Source of the DNA: Pseudoxanthomonas daejeonensis
GTDB taxonomy: Bacteria > Pseudomonadota > Gammaproteobacteria > Xanthomonadales > Xanthomonadaceae
Assembly (NCBI RefSeq): GCF_010093205.1
Contig: NZ_PDWN01000007.1
Span: 62,001-126,000, forward strand
Direction of reading: 5' to 3'
Length of the DNA: 64,000 nucleotides
Part shown: positions 45,147-56,100 of the stretch, one piece after another
Numbering within the stretch: the stretch's first letter is position 1
Layout: each line of letters starts with the position of its first letter
Position numbers and translations under genes: made by a program
The notes under the pieces: model-generated
Told to the model about the DNA's origin: nothing
The model's database searches: none
Seen by the model: only the letters and a program-made list of their open reading frames with translations

Positions 45147-48100
45147 CGCACCTGCCTCCAGGACTGCCGACCACAAGGCCTGGGCAGGTACATCGCCGGT
45201 GCACCCGCAACGCGCACCACCATCGAGCACTGCGCGTCCAGCGTGGCATCGATATCCGCCTGCGCCGCTCCGGGCGCAAGTGGGCTCACCCGGGGCGCGG
45301 TCATGATCGCGACGTCCTTGACCGGTGCGGAACCACCTGTCGAGAGCGACACGGCGCCAGTCGTTGAAGCGGGCTGTGGGCCCGTGGGCGACCCCATCCG
45401 GACATTGGTCATGGCCGCGCCGCCACTCAGGGCGTTTAGGCCATAGAGCCAGTTGGTACCGCTAACCGAACAATCGCCGGAAGTCGCGGTCGCCGCCTCG
45501 TAGGTCGGGAAGAAAACGATGCCGCTCTCGATCCTGGGGTAACCGATGATCCGCTCACCCGCCGGCAGGTCGATATACCAGCCGTACATTCCAGCACCCA
45601 AGGCATGGTTCGTGGTTGCGCGGAAGGCACCCGAATCGCTCCCGACGCTCTGCTGTTGCAGGACGCCACGGCCGGAAACAGGCGCGCCTCGGTCAAGCAC
45701 TCCGTACATGGTCTGGATGCTCGTATCCAGGGGGTCACCAGTAAAGATGAAACTGCCGGTACCGAAATACACCATCGTGCCGCCACCAGGCCCGGTTGCG
45801 ACGGTGACGCCGCCGGTGATCGACTGGCGCGCGCCCCCATTCTGCGCGATGAACAGCGGCTCACCCCCGAGGGCAACGGCATCGGCCAGCAGGTCGAACT
45901 TCCATACGGCGCCATTCTGGTCGGCCGCATAGGCCGTGTCGGCGAAACCGTCGCGTCCGGGGATCCATGCATCGTTGTCGAGATTGCGACGCTTCGTGTC
46001 CACCACAGAGACGTTGCCCAGGCCATTGTAGGCGGGCGCAGTCGCTTCGCTGGCAACGATCGTACTGGTGGCGCCGGTGGCGACATCGACCACAAACAGG
46101 CTGGCCTGCTGGCTGCTGCTGTTATAGCCGTTGCCGAAGATCGCCTTCCAGCTGATGGTGCCAGTCGCGGTCTTGAACGGCACGATGACCGGCTGACCCA
46201 GTACGTAGCCGATGTTATTGGAAATCGCGGCGTTTCCGGTGATCCGGTCGTTCACTTCCCAGAGCACGCTGATGGCACCCGGATTGGTGATGTCCAGTGC
46301 GAAGACGCTGCGTCCACCCGCTCCCGATGCAACGACCGCAATGGTATGCCAGGCACCGCCCATGTAGACGTCGGAGACCGCAATCTGGCCGTCGACGAAA
46401 TAGCGGTGTTCGAACTTCTGGTTGTTCTTGTCCGCCGCCACGTACGGGAACAGCAAGTTGCCCATGTGACCCAGCGAGGTGGCCGGAATGTAGGCGAAGA
46501 GCTCGTTGCCGCCCGTCCCCGTGGCGCGCCCGTCGAACACGTGGAACATGCCATCGTTGGCACCAACCAGGACCAGTGGACGGGCTGCAGCCTGCTTGGC
46601 GGTAAGGTAGGTCGCGTAGGACGTGGCGTAGCTGCCGCCCATGCTGCGGTAGCCGTAGTCGTCGGTATGCGCCGAAATGACCGGCGAGGAATTGACGATG
46701 TCCCCGAGAATCGAGGTACGCGTACGCAACACGCCTTCATCGGTGCGATCGCCGCGCAGGTAGGCCACGGCTCGATCGATGTTCATCGAGCCGCTTGCCA
46801 GCGCGCTGATGCCCGCTGTCGAGCAGGCGACCGTCTTCAGCGGATCGGCGGCCGCGCACAGGCTGTCCAAGGTCAGCGTACCGGCATTGAATGCCTGTAC
46901 GGTCGGCACCACGCTGGCAGCGGTCGTGCCATAACGGATGTCGCGCGCGCCTGCGCCCTGCGCCATGAGGCTCGCACCCGCTTCCCAGGCGTCGGTGAAC
47001 GTGGTTTCACCGGTCAAAGCATTCGCGGTCACCGTGTGTGCCTGCAGCTTGCCGTACCAGTCCGTGCCGTTGTTGGTGGACTCGTAGCGAGGTTCGACGG
47101 TCAGCGAGCCACCACCGATTCGGGAGCCGGTTACGCCGATCGTCCCCGCCGGCGATGTGCCTTCGTTGACCGCCGCCAGGATGCGACGCATCGCCTCGGT
47201 GATTTCCGTGGGCGAGGTCGCATTGATGAACTCGCCGCGGGAGTTGAGCGCGGCATGCCAGATATCGTCGACGTTCGACGGACTGGTATTGGTGGTTCCG
47301 GTCGCCGCCCAGTTCGGCGGATTGGCATACGGATTGGCGGTGGCTGCCGCATCTACGTCATAGACCGCACCACGCGCGCCCAGGGTGACACCATAGAAAT
47401 TCATGTGCGGATTGGTGTTGCAGTCCACGCCGTCGGGGATGGGCGTGGTATTGCAGACGTTTGGCACCGGCACCTTCCCCGCGGGCAGGTCGGAGCGAAG
47501 ATTGGTGGTGTAACCGTACATCGCATAGTCGGCGATGGTGTCGGACGACGACGTGCCGCCGCCGTAGGGCGCGGGATAGCTGCCATCGACGTTGCCGACA
47601 TTCCAGTAGCTCGTAGCGGCACCGGAAGGGCTTTCATTGGTATAGCCATCGGTGAATAGCATGCCGGCGTTCTTCTGGCACTGCAGCTTGATCGGGGCAC
47701 CGGCATCGGTCCGCATGAACTGCCTGACCATGCGTGCCGTGGCCCGGCGGGTCGGCGTGTTGCCTGACGCGTTCAAGCCACGCATGGACGTGTAGAGCGC
47801 ATCTCGATCCGCCTGCACGCCCATGTCCCGCATCAGGATATTCGGATCGTTGGCGTCTCCCCGCGCGGTCGGCGGCGTGTTGATCTGGAAATAACCGACC
47901 CGCATCCGGGTGAAATCGGACACCGAATGGGTCATCGCCGCGATCATCGCGCGGTTGCGGTTGCCGTAGTAGGTCCACCAGTTGGCGAAGTTCTGCACCG
48001 CCTCGGCGCCACCGGTGGTGAAATTGCCGGCGACGTAGTCGTAGCGGTACATGTCCGCACCGCCGGGGCCGGCGCCCCTGACCAGCACGCGCTTGGTGAT

Positions 48101-48835
48101 GTCATAGCCGGGCGGCGGTGTGGCAGTGGTGCTCAGATACACCCGTGCCGGGTAGTAGCGGAACTCGGTAGAGCAGTCCGCCGTCATCGTCTTCTCGGAT
48201 GCGTACTGCACCCAGGCGTCCGTCGTGGTGGTGCTACCCGGCGCGCGATTGCAGGTACGGTTGTTCCGAACCCAGGTTCCTTCCGGGATCACCTTGCCGG
48301 TGGGCCAAGTCTCGGTGGTGGTCAGATACGTAGTGAAATCGTACGTCGTAAACGGCGTCGCGGCGCCGAAGCCGGCACCACGCGGATCCTCTGCAGCCGC
48401 ATTGGTGGGCGCGTTGGCTTCCAGCAAGCCGGTCGAAGTACGCCACGGCAGATAGGTAGTCGTCGGATTGAAGAACGCCCGGTTGTGTTCCGGTGAACGG
48501 AGAGCGCCATAGAAGTCGGCGTTGTAACCACCGTCCATGTGCTTGGTCACGCTGGTGCCGGAGGTCCGCAGATTGCCCGAACTGTCGAAGAAACTGTTGC
48601 TGGACAGGTAGCCAGGACCGGTGGCAGTCCTGAACAGCGTCTCGTCCGTACTCATCGAGCCCGAGTTGTCCACGGCCATCAGGAACGCTGGCGGGATCAC
48701 ATTGGTGATGTTCATCGGCGCCTGCGCCAGCTCGGGCGGCGCGGTCTGGGCAGCCAGGTACAACCCATAACCACCCGCGATAGCGGCGGCTGCGGTGGCG
48801 GAAATTGCGATCAGTCGGGTGCGACGGGGCGCCAT
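45143..48835 (-). CDS. pilY1: PilY1-type tip adhesin
   Basis: Large type IV pilus-associated adhesin and mechanosensor (1,230 aa). A signal-like N terminus precedes a vWA-like domain with MIDAS D56-N-S-G-S (FLMAVDNSGSM). The C-terminal third is the PilY1 beta-propeller domain, with RPLVLVGANDGMFHVFDGR and DQNGAVWKFDLL repeats. Together with the minor pilins it caps and primes the pilus. The ATG at 48835 has GAGGAG upstream. It sits between pilX and pilE, and overlaps pilE by four bases. Confidence 0.92.
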   Translation of the reverse strand: MAPRRTRLIAISATAAAAIAGGYGLYLAAQTAPPELAQAPMNITNVIPPAFLMAVDNSGSMSTDETLFRTATGPGYLSSNSFFDSSGNLRTSGTSVTKHMDGGYNADFYGALRSPEHNRAFFNPTTTYLPWRTSTGLLEANAPTNAAAEDPRGAGFGAATPFTTYDFTTYLTTTETWPTGKVIPEGTWVRNNRTCNRAPGSTTTTDAWVQYASEKTMTADCSTEFRYYPARVYLSTTATPPPGYDITKRVLVRGAGPGGADMYRYDYVAGNFTTGGAEAVQNFANWWTYYGNRNRAMIAAMTHSVSDFTRMRVGYFQINTPPTARGDANDPNILMRDMGVQADRDALYTSMRGLNASGNTPTRRATARMVRQFMRTDAGAPIKLQCQKNAGMLFTDGYTNESPSGAATSYWNVGNVDGSYPAPYGGGTSSSDTIADYAMYGYTTNLRSDLPAGKVPVPNVCNTTPIPDGVDCNTNPHMNFYGVTLGARGAVYDVDAAATANPYANPPNWAATGTTNTSPSNVDDIWHAALNSRGEFINATSPTEITEAMRRILAAVNEGTSPAGTIGVTGSRIGGGSLTVEPRYESTNNGTDWYGKLQAHTVTANALTGETTFTDAWEAGASLMAQGAGARDIRYGTTAASVVPTVQAFNAGTLTLDSLCAAADPLKTVACSTAGISALASGSMNIDRAVAYLRGDRTDEGVLRTRTSILGDIVNSSPVISAHTDDYGYRSMGGSYATSYATYLTAKQAAARPLVLVGANDGMFHVFDGRATGTGGNELFAYIPATSLGHMGNLLFPYVAADKNNQKFEHRYFVDGQIAVSDVYMGGAWHTIAVVASGAGGRSVFALDITNPGAISVLWEVNDRITGNAAISNNIGYVLGQPVIVPFKTATGTISWKAIFGNGYNSSSQQASLFVVDVATGATSTIVASEATAPAYNGLGNVSVVDTKRRNLDNDAWIPGRDGFADTAYAADQNGAVWKFDLLADAVALGGEPLFIAQNGGARQSITGGVTVATGPGGGTMVYFGTGSFIFTGDPLDTSIQTMYGVLDRGAPVSGRGVLQQQSVGSDSGAFRATTNHALGAGMYGWYIDLPAGERIIGYPRIESGIVFFPTYEAATATSGDCSVSGTNWLYGLNALSGGAAMTNVRMGSPTGPQPASTTGAVSLSTGGSAPVKDVAIMTAPRVSPLAPGAAQADIDATLDAQCSMVVRVAGAPAMYLPRPCGRQSWRQVR

Positions 48836-48845
48836 GACCGGCTCC

Positions 48846-49373
48846 TCAGGGGCGGAAGATGGTATCGACCGCCGCATTGGCAGTGGCCGCATTATTGGTG
48901 GCGTAGACGGTGACCTGGTAGACCGGATTCGGGTCTTCGTTCACCGGACCCACGCCCATATCGAGTGGGGAGTTGCCCGAAATGCAGGAGCCAATCGAGC
49001 GCACGTTGACCCGGTTGACCTGCGGCACGTCGGTCGACATCTGTGCTGCCCAATTGGTCGCATCGAAGCCGTCATCGCAGCGCTGTTCGATCGTGGTCGC
49101 ACCAGCGGCGCAGGCACCGTCACGGTTGACCACGCCCTCGATGAAGCACTCACGCAGGCGAAGGTCGGCCTCCGCGGTCTGGAAGGCCTGGTTGACGCCC
49201 AAGTAGTTCGCGGCCATGCGCTCCTGCAACCCGGCGACCTGCATGCCGGTGATGCCGAGCAGAGCGAGCAGGATCAGGATCATCAACGCGACATAGAGCG
49301 CCGCACCGCGTTGTGCGACAGGGCTCTGGAACGCTGGCCGGCGCATACGTCGGGCGAAATGGATTCGATGCAT
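48846..49373 (-). CDS. pilX: Minor pilin PilX
   Basis: Minor pilin assembly protein (175 aa). It has an N-terminal basic segment then QRGAALYVALMILILLALLG, the typical PilX helix, where the prepilin G-F is replaced by G-A, and the QTAEADLRLRE stretch of the PilX N-terminal motif. Two Cys pairs follow (RLRECFIEG, EQRCDDG). The ATG at 49373 begins five bases after the pilW stop. Starts further upstream give no similarity. Confidence 0.88.
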   Translation of the reverse strand: MHRIHFARRMRRPAFQSPVAQRGAALYVALMILILLALLGITGMQVAGLQERMAANYLGVNQAFQTAEADLRLRECFIEGVVNRDGACAAGATTIEQRCDDGFDATNWAAQMSTDVPQVNRVNVRSIGSCISGNSPLDMGVGPVNEDPNPVYQVTVYATNNAATANAAVDTIFRP

Positions 49374-49378
49374 GACGG

Positions 49379-50434
49379 TCAATTCCCGTAAAGGCGATTG
49401 CGTAGGGCGATGCTGGTTTCGTAGACGGTGCGATAGCGTCCGTCGGATGCTGGCGCGGCGTTGACACCGAACAGGGTCGGCACCGTCTGTGCCTGCGCCG
49501 AGGCCGCCGCATTCGGACTGGCCGCGAGCAGCGCCACCTGGATCTGGCCGACCCTGCGCCACTCGACCTCGGTCGTGCCGACGTCCGCAGCGCCACCTTG
49601 AGTGGCGATATAGCCGCTGGGATTGGTCGCGGGCCTACGGTCCATTCCGTAGCGGAACTGCATATCCTCGATCCCCTCCACCAGCTCTTCGCTGGTTGTA
49701 GAACCGTCGGTATTGACCCGTGCCCGCCACAGCGATGGCTGCCCGCCCGCACCGGCACCGATGTAATAGACGACCGACTCGGCGCGGTACAGCATGGTCG
49801 GCCCACCTTCCGGATTGGCCCCGTAACGCGCCAGATCGACAGTACTGGGGGCGGCCACCTGGCCGGCCCCAGCATTGACGCTGTCAGCTGCGAACACGTC
49901 GGCGAAGGCGCAATCGGCAACACCGAAGACCGTCGGAGCGGCCACGCCACCATCGGTCAGGACCGTCCATTTGGCCGGATCCACATCCACCGTCGAACCC
50001 GCGGGATCGATCGCCGTGATCGGGATGCCGTTCCCGCTCATGAAGCGCAGCACGAGCACGTCGGTCCCGGCGCGCCGCGCCGGAGACAGGGTGATGCCTG
50101 CCGGATCGGCGTTGTCATAGCCACGCACCGAAAACCCGAAGTCCATCGGCCCGTTAGCGGTGAAATGCGAGGTCAGTGCACCGGCGATCTGCCCGCGCGC
50201 CTGATCGTTCACGCAACCGAAGTGACCTGCCATGCGGAGATCACGCTGCAGATAGTCGAGAGCGAAGCGCCCATTCTCCTGCACCCGGGACATGCCCTCG
50301 GACAGCTGATAGGCGGTGCGCGAGGCACTGAAGATCTGCACGACCCCAATCAGCAGGATGCTGCCGATGAGCAACGCGATCATGAGCTCGATCAGCGACA
50401 GGCCACTGATCTTCTTCTTTGAATTCGCTTTCAC
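49379..50434 (-). CDS. pilW: Minor pilin PilW
   Basis: Minor pilin (351 aa) with the prepilin motif KISG|LSLIELMIALLIGSI and a PilW C-terminal domain: VQENGRFALDYLQRDLRMAG, then VEGIEDMQFRYGMDRR. The latter is diagnostic for PilW. The GTG at 50434 overlaps the pilV stop by four bases. Part of the priming complex of type IV pili. Confidence 0.92.
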   Translation of the reverse strand: MKANSKKKISGLSLIELMIALLIGSILLIGVVQIFSASRTAYQLSEGMSRVQENGRFALDYLQRDLRMAGHFGCVNDQARGQIAGALTSHFTANGPMDFGFSVRGYDNADPAGITLSPARRAGTDVLVLRFMSGNGIPITAIDPAGSTVDVDPAKWTVLTDGGVAAPTVFGVADCAFADVFAADSVNAGAGQVAAPSTVDLARYGANPEGGPTMLYRAESVVYYIGAGAGGQPSLWRARVNTDGSTTSEELVEGIEDMQFRYGMDRRPATNPSGYIATQGGAADVGTTEVEWRRVGQIQVALLAASPNAAASAQAQTVPTLFGVNAAPASDGRYRTVYETSIALRNRLYGN

Positions 50435-50928
50435 AGGCGGGTCACCGTCACGAAAGTCTGGTTGCTTTCGGCCGCACTCACCGTGCCGTCACCGTCCGAA
50501 TCGTTCCAGCGCTCGTCACCCCAGGTGACGGAGACCGTGACCTGGCCGGCGTTGAGGGCCACGTTCGCCGTCGCGCCGGCGCCCAGCGCCTTGCCCAGCC
50601 GGCATTCCCACACACCGCGGTACTTCGCCGGGGTGACGGTGCCGTCCGGCTGGCATGCGGCACCGGCGACGGTTGCGGTGTAGTTGCCCACGTACTGGCC
50701 CACGGCGAGCCGGTTGACGCGGACCTGGTCCAGCATGTCGTAGGCGAGGTTGGTGGCCTGGGTGCGCTGGCTGGCACTCTGGGTGAAGCGTACGCTCATG
50801 GTCTGCAACAGCGCGAAACCGAGCAGCCCCATGCCGAGAACCAGAACCGCGACCATGACCTCGATCAGGCTGAAACCGGCCATGCGGCCTGCACCGATCA
50901 CCCGCTGACGCCTTGCTATCCGGTTCAT
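50431..50928 (-). CDS. pilV: Minor pilin PilV
   Basis: Minor pilin (165 aa) with prepilin site MAG|FSLIEVMVAVLVLGMGLLG, a typical PilV motif, and a helix continuing into RTQATNLAYDMLDQVRVNR. A C-terminal beta region ends in TVTRL. The ATG at 50928 overlaps the fimT stop by four bases. Confidence 0.93.
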   Translation of the reverse strand: MNRIARRQRVIGAGRMAGFSLIEVMVAVLVLGMGLLGFALLQTMSVRFTQSASQRTQATNLAYDMLDQVRVNRLAVGQYVGNYTATVAGAACQPDGTVTPAKYRGVWECRLGKALGAGATANVALNAGQVTVSVTWGDERWNDSDGDGTVSAAESNQTFVTVTRL

Positions 50929-51431
50929 ACGCAGGCTCCCTGGCTGATCCGCGCCTGACCCGTGGCGTTGATCATGAGACAGCGGGCAGGCGCGACGGCG
51001 TCTGCCGGCGCCACGCCGAAACGGTCAGCGCCGCCCTGCGCGCGTCCCTGGGTCGTGAACTGCATGCCGTCGTTCGGGCCGACGATCGCCATCCGTTGCT
51101 TGGGCTGGATGTAACGGACCACCGTACGCGTCGTCACGCCGCCCGCGGCCCGGTCTTCGCGCCAGACGATCCAGCCGTTGGCCCAGTCGGTAGTCGCCGT
51201 GCAGGCGGCTCCGTCAGCGCTGGCACACACACCCGCCGGTCCCAGGCCGCGAATCGCCTCGGTACGTGCCAGTGAAAGAGAGCCGAGCAGCTCGTTGCTG
51301 GTCGTCGCGACCCGGTTGGAGCGCATGCTGGCCTGGAAGCTGGGCAAGGCCAGTCCCAGCAGGATCGCCAGCACAGCGACGGCGATCATCAGTTCGACCA
51401 AGGTGAAGCCGGTTTGGCGGTTGGACGGCAT
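50925..51431 (-). CDS. fimT: FimT/FimU-type minor pilin
   Basis: First gene of the minor-pilin operon (168 aa), GspH family. Prepilin site QTG|FTLVELMIAVAVLAILLG and LARTEAIRG near residue 55, a FimT/FimU signature. Two Cys pairs may form disulfides. The ATG at 51431 follows GGGGAACG; a TTG at 51446 is possible. Expected to join PilVWXE and PilY1 in the pilus-initiation complex. Confidence 0.92.
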   Translation of the reverse strand: MPSNRQTGFTLVELMIAVAVLAILLGLALPSFQASMRSNRVATTSNELLGSLSLARTEAIRGLGPAGVCASADGAACTATTDWANGWIVWREDRAAGGVTTRTVVRYIQPKQRMAIVGPNDGMQFTTQGRAQGGADRFGVAPADAVAPARCLMINATGQARISQGACV

Positions 51432-51642
51432 GCGGACGTTCCCCAACGTGACCCGGGCAGACTAGCCCGACGGGAAACGGACGCAAGCGGCGCCGGGACG
51501 AACGGTCGGTCTGGCCGGAGAGGCGGGAAACCCAGACGGCGAATCGGAAAAAAGGCGCCGGGCGTTCCGTGATCGGGGTCGCGTCACGCCCCCTCAAGGC
51601 GGCCAGTGCCGCCAACACAGGCGCCGATCCGGCAGCCCTCGC

Positions 51643-53031
51643 TCAGGCCACCACCCGGTAACAGGGCCGGTATTCCCCCGCGATCTTCATCCGCCGCTGT
51701 TCGACGAACGCGCGCAGCAGGCCGTCCAGCGCCGCCATCATGTCCGGGGCGCCGTGGATCTCGAAGGGCCCGTGCTCCTCGATCCGGCGCAGGCCGTCCT
51801 CCTTGACGTTGCCGGCCACGATGCCGGAGAACGCCCGGCGCAGGTCGGCGGCCAGCGCGGAGGGCGGGCGGCCGTGGTGCAGGTCCAGCGCGGCCATCGC
51901 CTCGTGGGTCGGCACGAACGGGCGCTGGAACTCCAGCGGGATGTCGATGCCCCAGTTGAAGTAGAACGAGTCCTTGTGCGCGATGCGGGCCTCGCGCACC
52001 TTGCGGATGCCCGCGGCCATCTTCTTCGATACCGCGGCCGGATCGCCGACCACGATCTCGTACCGCGAGGTCGCCGCTTCGCCGAGGGTCAGGCGCAGGA
52101 ACCGGTCGATCTGCTCGAAGTACGGCGCGGCGATGGTGGGACCGGTGAGGATCAGCGGGAACGGCAGGTCCGCGTTCTCCTCGCGCAAGAGGATGCCCAG
52201 CAGGTACAGGATTTCCTCCGCCGTGCCGACGCCGCCGGGAAACACCAGGATGCCGTGGCCCAGGCGCACGAACGCCTCCAGGCGCTTCTCGATGTCCGGC
52301 ATGATCACCAGGTGGTTGACGATCGGGTTCGGCGATTCGGCGGCGATGATGCCCGGCTCGGTGATCCCGATGTAGCGGGTGCGGGCCCGCCGCTGCTTGG
52401 CATGGGCGATGGTCGCGCCCTTCATCGGCCCCTTCATCGCGCCCGGGCCGCAGCCGGTGCAGATGTCGAGCCCGCGCAGGCCGAGCTCGTAGCCGACCTG
52501 CTTGGTGTAGATGTACTCCTCGCGCGAGATCGAGTGCCCGCCCCAGCACACGACCAGGTTCGGATCCGACGGCTGCAGGATCCGCGCGTTGCGCAGCAGG
52601 CCGAACACCGAGTCGGTGATTCCCGGCGAAGTATCGAGGTCGGCGCCCTTGCAGTCCTCGCCCAGCTCGATCGCGGTCCAGGCCAGGTCGCGCACGGTGG
52701 CGAACAGCAGCTCGGCCACGCCGTGGATGATCTCGCCGTCGACGAAGGCCATCGCCGGCGCGTTGGCCAGGTCGATGCGCACGCCACGATCCTGCTGGGT
52801 GACCTGGATATCGAAGTTCGGATAGAGGTCGCGCGCGGCGCGCGGATCATCGTTGGCGCTGCCGCTGGTTAGCACCGCCAGCGCGCAGCGGCGCAGCAGC
52901 TCGTGCATGCCACCGCTGGAGGCATCGCGCAGGCGCGCCACCTCGGTTCGCGAAAGTACATCGAGCCCGCCGCGCGGGAAGATGCGTGCGTCCTGCACGG
53001 GCAGCGTGCTCGTGGCGACCATTTCGTTCAT
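51643..53031 (-). CDS. ppnN: Nucleotide 5'-monophosphate nucleosidase PpnN (LOG family)
   Basis: Cytosolic enzyme that cleaves nucleoside 5'-monophosphates to base and ribose 5-phosphate and, in E. coli, binds (p)ppGpp (462 aa). The Rossmann-like core has LDICTGCGPGAMKGPMKGA and the LOG-family catalytic motif FPGGVGTAEEILYLLG. The flanking N- and C-terminal domains of the long PpnN form are present, including the final domain with AFSGIVAGNVKEDGLRRI. The ATG at 53031 has AAGG upstream. Confidence 0.93.
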   Translation of the reverse strand: MNEMVATSTLPVQDARIFPRGGLDVLSRTEVARLRDASSGGMHELLRRCALAVLTSGSANDDPRAARDLYPNFDIQVTQQDRGVRIDLANAPAMAFVDGEIIHGVAELLFATVRDLAWTAIELGEDCKGADLDTSPGITDSVFGLLRNARILQPSDPNLVVCWGGHSISREEYIYTKQVGYELGLRGLDICTGCGPGAMKGPMKGATIAHAKQRRARTRYIGITEPGIIAAESPNPIVNHLVIMPDIEKRLEAFVRLGHGILVFPGGVGTAEEILYLLGILLREENADLPFPLILTGPTIAAPYFEQIDRFLRLTLGEAATSRYEIVVGDPAAVSKKMAAGIRKVREARIAHKDSFYFNWGIDIPLEFQRPFVPTHEAMAALDLHHGRPPSALAADLRRAFSGIVAGNVKEDGLRRIEEHGPFEIHGAPDMMAALDGLLRAFVEQRRMKIAGEYRPCYRVVA

Positions 53032-53105
53032 GGAACCTTGCCGAATCTCGGGAAACCGGCCGCCGACTCTACTCCAGCAGCCGCTGCAAAGCACCGTTGC
53101 GCCCC

Positions 53106-53138
53106 AAAAAGGAAACGGCCGGGTCGCCCCGGCCGTTT
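53106..53138 (-). terminator. Intrinsic terminator of the TonB-dependent receptor gene
   Basis: AAACGGCCGGG and CCCGGCCGTTT form a perfect 11-bp stem with a four-base loop; on the minus strand it is followed by CCTTTTTGGGG. Confidence 0.88.
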
Positions 53139-53166
53139 CGGTCACGCGTCGCGTCGGACTTCCGGA

Positions 53167-56100
53167 TCAGAAGTCGTAGCGCAGGCCCACCTGCAGCGAC
53201 CACTGCGAAATGCCGTTGGTCTGGCTGTCGGAGTTGGTCGGGATGCCCTCGGCCGGGGTCTGGCCGAACTGCGGCGAACCGTTGAAGTTGCCACGGTAGC
53301 CGTAGACGTACTTGCCGTTGGAAATGCCCACCAGCGACGCGACGGCCTGGTTGGCGTTGAAGCCGTAGTCGACGATGTGGCCCCAGTCCTTGTTGATCAT
53401 GTTTCCGACGTTCTGGATGTCCAGCCAGATCTTCGACTTGTGGCCATCGAAGAAGCCCGGCAGCTCCTGGCTGATGCGGATGTCGAAGGTATTCACCCAG
53501 CCGGCGTTGAACGCATTCTCCGGCGCGTAGCTGCCGCGGTAGCGCTGCAGCTGCGGGTTCTCCGCCATCCACGCCCAGAACGCCTGCTCCATCGCCGCGT
53601 TCGGAGTGAACGCACCGGTGGTCGCGTTCATGCTGCCGAACAGCACGTCGCCAGGGCCGGCCGGCACGTAGAACAGGTCGTTGAACGTGCGGTTGTCGCC
53701 GTTGGCGTCGTTGTTGAAGATGTAGCTGTACGGACGGCCGCTGCGGCCTTCGTAGAACAGGCCGACCTGGGTGGCGTTGTCGCCGAAGAACTTGTGCGAC
53801 CAGTTCAGGGCGCCGGTGAAGCGGTCCCTGATCTCGTAGCGGGCGGTGGTGGAATTCGGCTCGTTGATGTTGAAGCCGTACTGCGAACCGAAGCCGGAGC
53901 CGGCGGTCGAGCTGGTCAGCGCGCCCACTTCGGTGGCCTGGGTGTAGGTGTAGCCCACGGTCCAGGACCAGTCGCTGTCGGTGCTGAACGGCTTGGCCAG
54001 CGACAGGGTCAGCTGCTGGCCCTTGCCCTTGTTGGTGTTCTCCAGCAGGAGGACGTCGCCGAAGTAGCCGTTGCGGTTGTAGCGCGCGCCGTTGGTCGGG
54101 GTGGCGCCGGCGGAGGTGTTGCCGAACGGACGCGGGCTGTTCGGGTTCCAGTACAGCACGCGGCCATCGGGACCCATGTAGCCCGGACCAACGTTGAGGC
54201 TGCGGTAGAACAGGCCGTTGTTGACATCGGTCAGCAGCAGTTCGGCCGACGCAACGGTGCCCCACCACGGGGTCTCTACATCGATGGCCAGGTTGGCCTT
54301 CCACACCGACGGCAGCTCGAAGTCTTCGCTGATCACGTTGACGTTGCGCACGCCCGAGCCACCCGGGGGAACGTTCTGGTTCAGGCCGTCGGCGCTGAAC
54401 GGGACGGTCTGCCAGGCGGTGCCGTTCTGGAACGAGATGTAGTTCATGCCCGTGCTGCTGTAGGCATTGCCGACCCACACCTGCGGCGCATCACCCTGGA
54501 ACAGGCCCACGCCACCGCGCAGCTGCATCGGGCGCTCGCTGTCGAAGGTGTAGTTGAAGCCGAAACGAGGCTGGACGATGAAGTCGCCGTTGTAGGTGCT
54601 GGTGTTGTCGAGGCCGAAACCACCCGTGTAGCCGCTGCCGCAGGCGGGATTGGCGGTGCCCGGGGCCGCGCCGAAGCACGCGTTGTACGGCGGGGTCGGG
54701 CTGGCGTCGGGCTTGTCGGCGCGCAGGCCGACGGTCAGGGTCAGGTTGCTGTTGACGTACCAGGTGTCCTGGATGAACAGGCCGGTGTTCTTGTTGGTGT
54801 AACGGGCCGCGATCGCGTTCGGGTCAGTCGGGTTGGTCTGCAGGTCGTAGTCGAAGTACTGGCCACGCAGCAGGTTGCCGAAGTTGGATACGCCGTTCAC
54901 CCGCGGGACGTAGAAGCTGTAGTTGCCCCAGAAGTCCTGCAGGAAGAAGTTGTAGATCTCGGTCTCGCTGTACTCGGCGCCGAACTTGATGTCGTGGTCG
55001 CCCACGGTCCACACGCCGGCGCCGTAGTAGCTCCAGGACTCGGTCAGCAGGGTGTTGCCCGGCGAGCTGCGCTCGGTGCCCAGGCGGATCGCATCCAGGC
55101 CGCTGGTGCTGTTGCTGTTGGTGCCGATCGGGGCGTCGTTGCCGTTGCCGGCGATGCCGTCGTCGAAGTAGACCTGGATGGTCGGCGCGTTGGTCGGGCT
55201 GACGCGGACCGCCGAGTAGTCGCGGTACGAAACCTTGAACTCGGTGGAGAACGTGTCGCTCCAGTCGCTGAACAGCTGGCCGACGTAGCTCTCCACGGTC
55301 TTGGCGTGGTTGAACCAGTTCGAGCTCAGCGAAATCAGGCTGGCAGTCGGCGCGTCGGGACGCACGCGGTTCTGCTCCAGCTTGCTGTAGCGCAGGCTGG
55401 CGCGGTGGTCCTCGTTGATGTTCCAGTCCAGCTTCAGCGCGTACTCTTCCAGCTCGGTGTCGCCGCTGCCGGACATGCCGCCGGCGTCGAAGCCCCACAC
55501 GTCGCTGGCGATGCGCTGCACTTCGGCCAGGTCGGCGGCAGTGAAATCGACGCTGCCGGCATCCAGCGGGTTGACGCCCTGGCTCTGGCCGGCCGGGCCG
55601 ATGTCGCTCTGCTTGAACTTCTCGTAGTTGGCGAAGAAGAACAGCTTGTCCTTGACGATCGGGCCGCCCAGGGTCACGCCCCAGGTCGACTCCTCAGAGA
55701 ACTCGTCGAAAGCCAGGCCGGTCACATCGGCGCTGCTGCCGGCGATGCGCGCCGGGTAGTCGCCGAACCAGTCGCCGTCGCGGTAGGTGCCGTACACCGA
55801 ACCATGGAATTCGTTGGTGCCCGACTTGGTGACCGCGTTGACGCTGGCACCGGCGGCGCCGGACAGCGACACGTCGTAGTTGGACAGGTTGATGTCGATG
55901 GCCTCGATGGCCTCCATCGACACCGGCTGGCGCATGGTCGGCATGTTGTTGCCTTCCAGGCCGAAGGTGTCGCTGGCCGAGACGCCGTCGATGGTGATCT
56001 TGTTGAAGCGCGGGTTCTGGCCGCCGGCGGTCATGCTGCCCGAAGCGCGGTCGGTGAAGGTCACGCGCGGATCCAGGCGCATGAAGTCCTGGATGTTGCC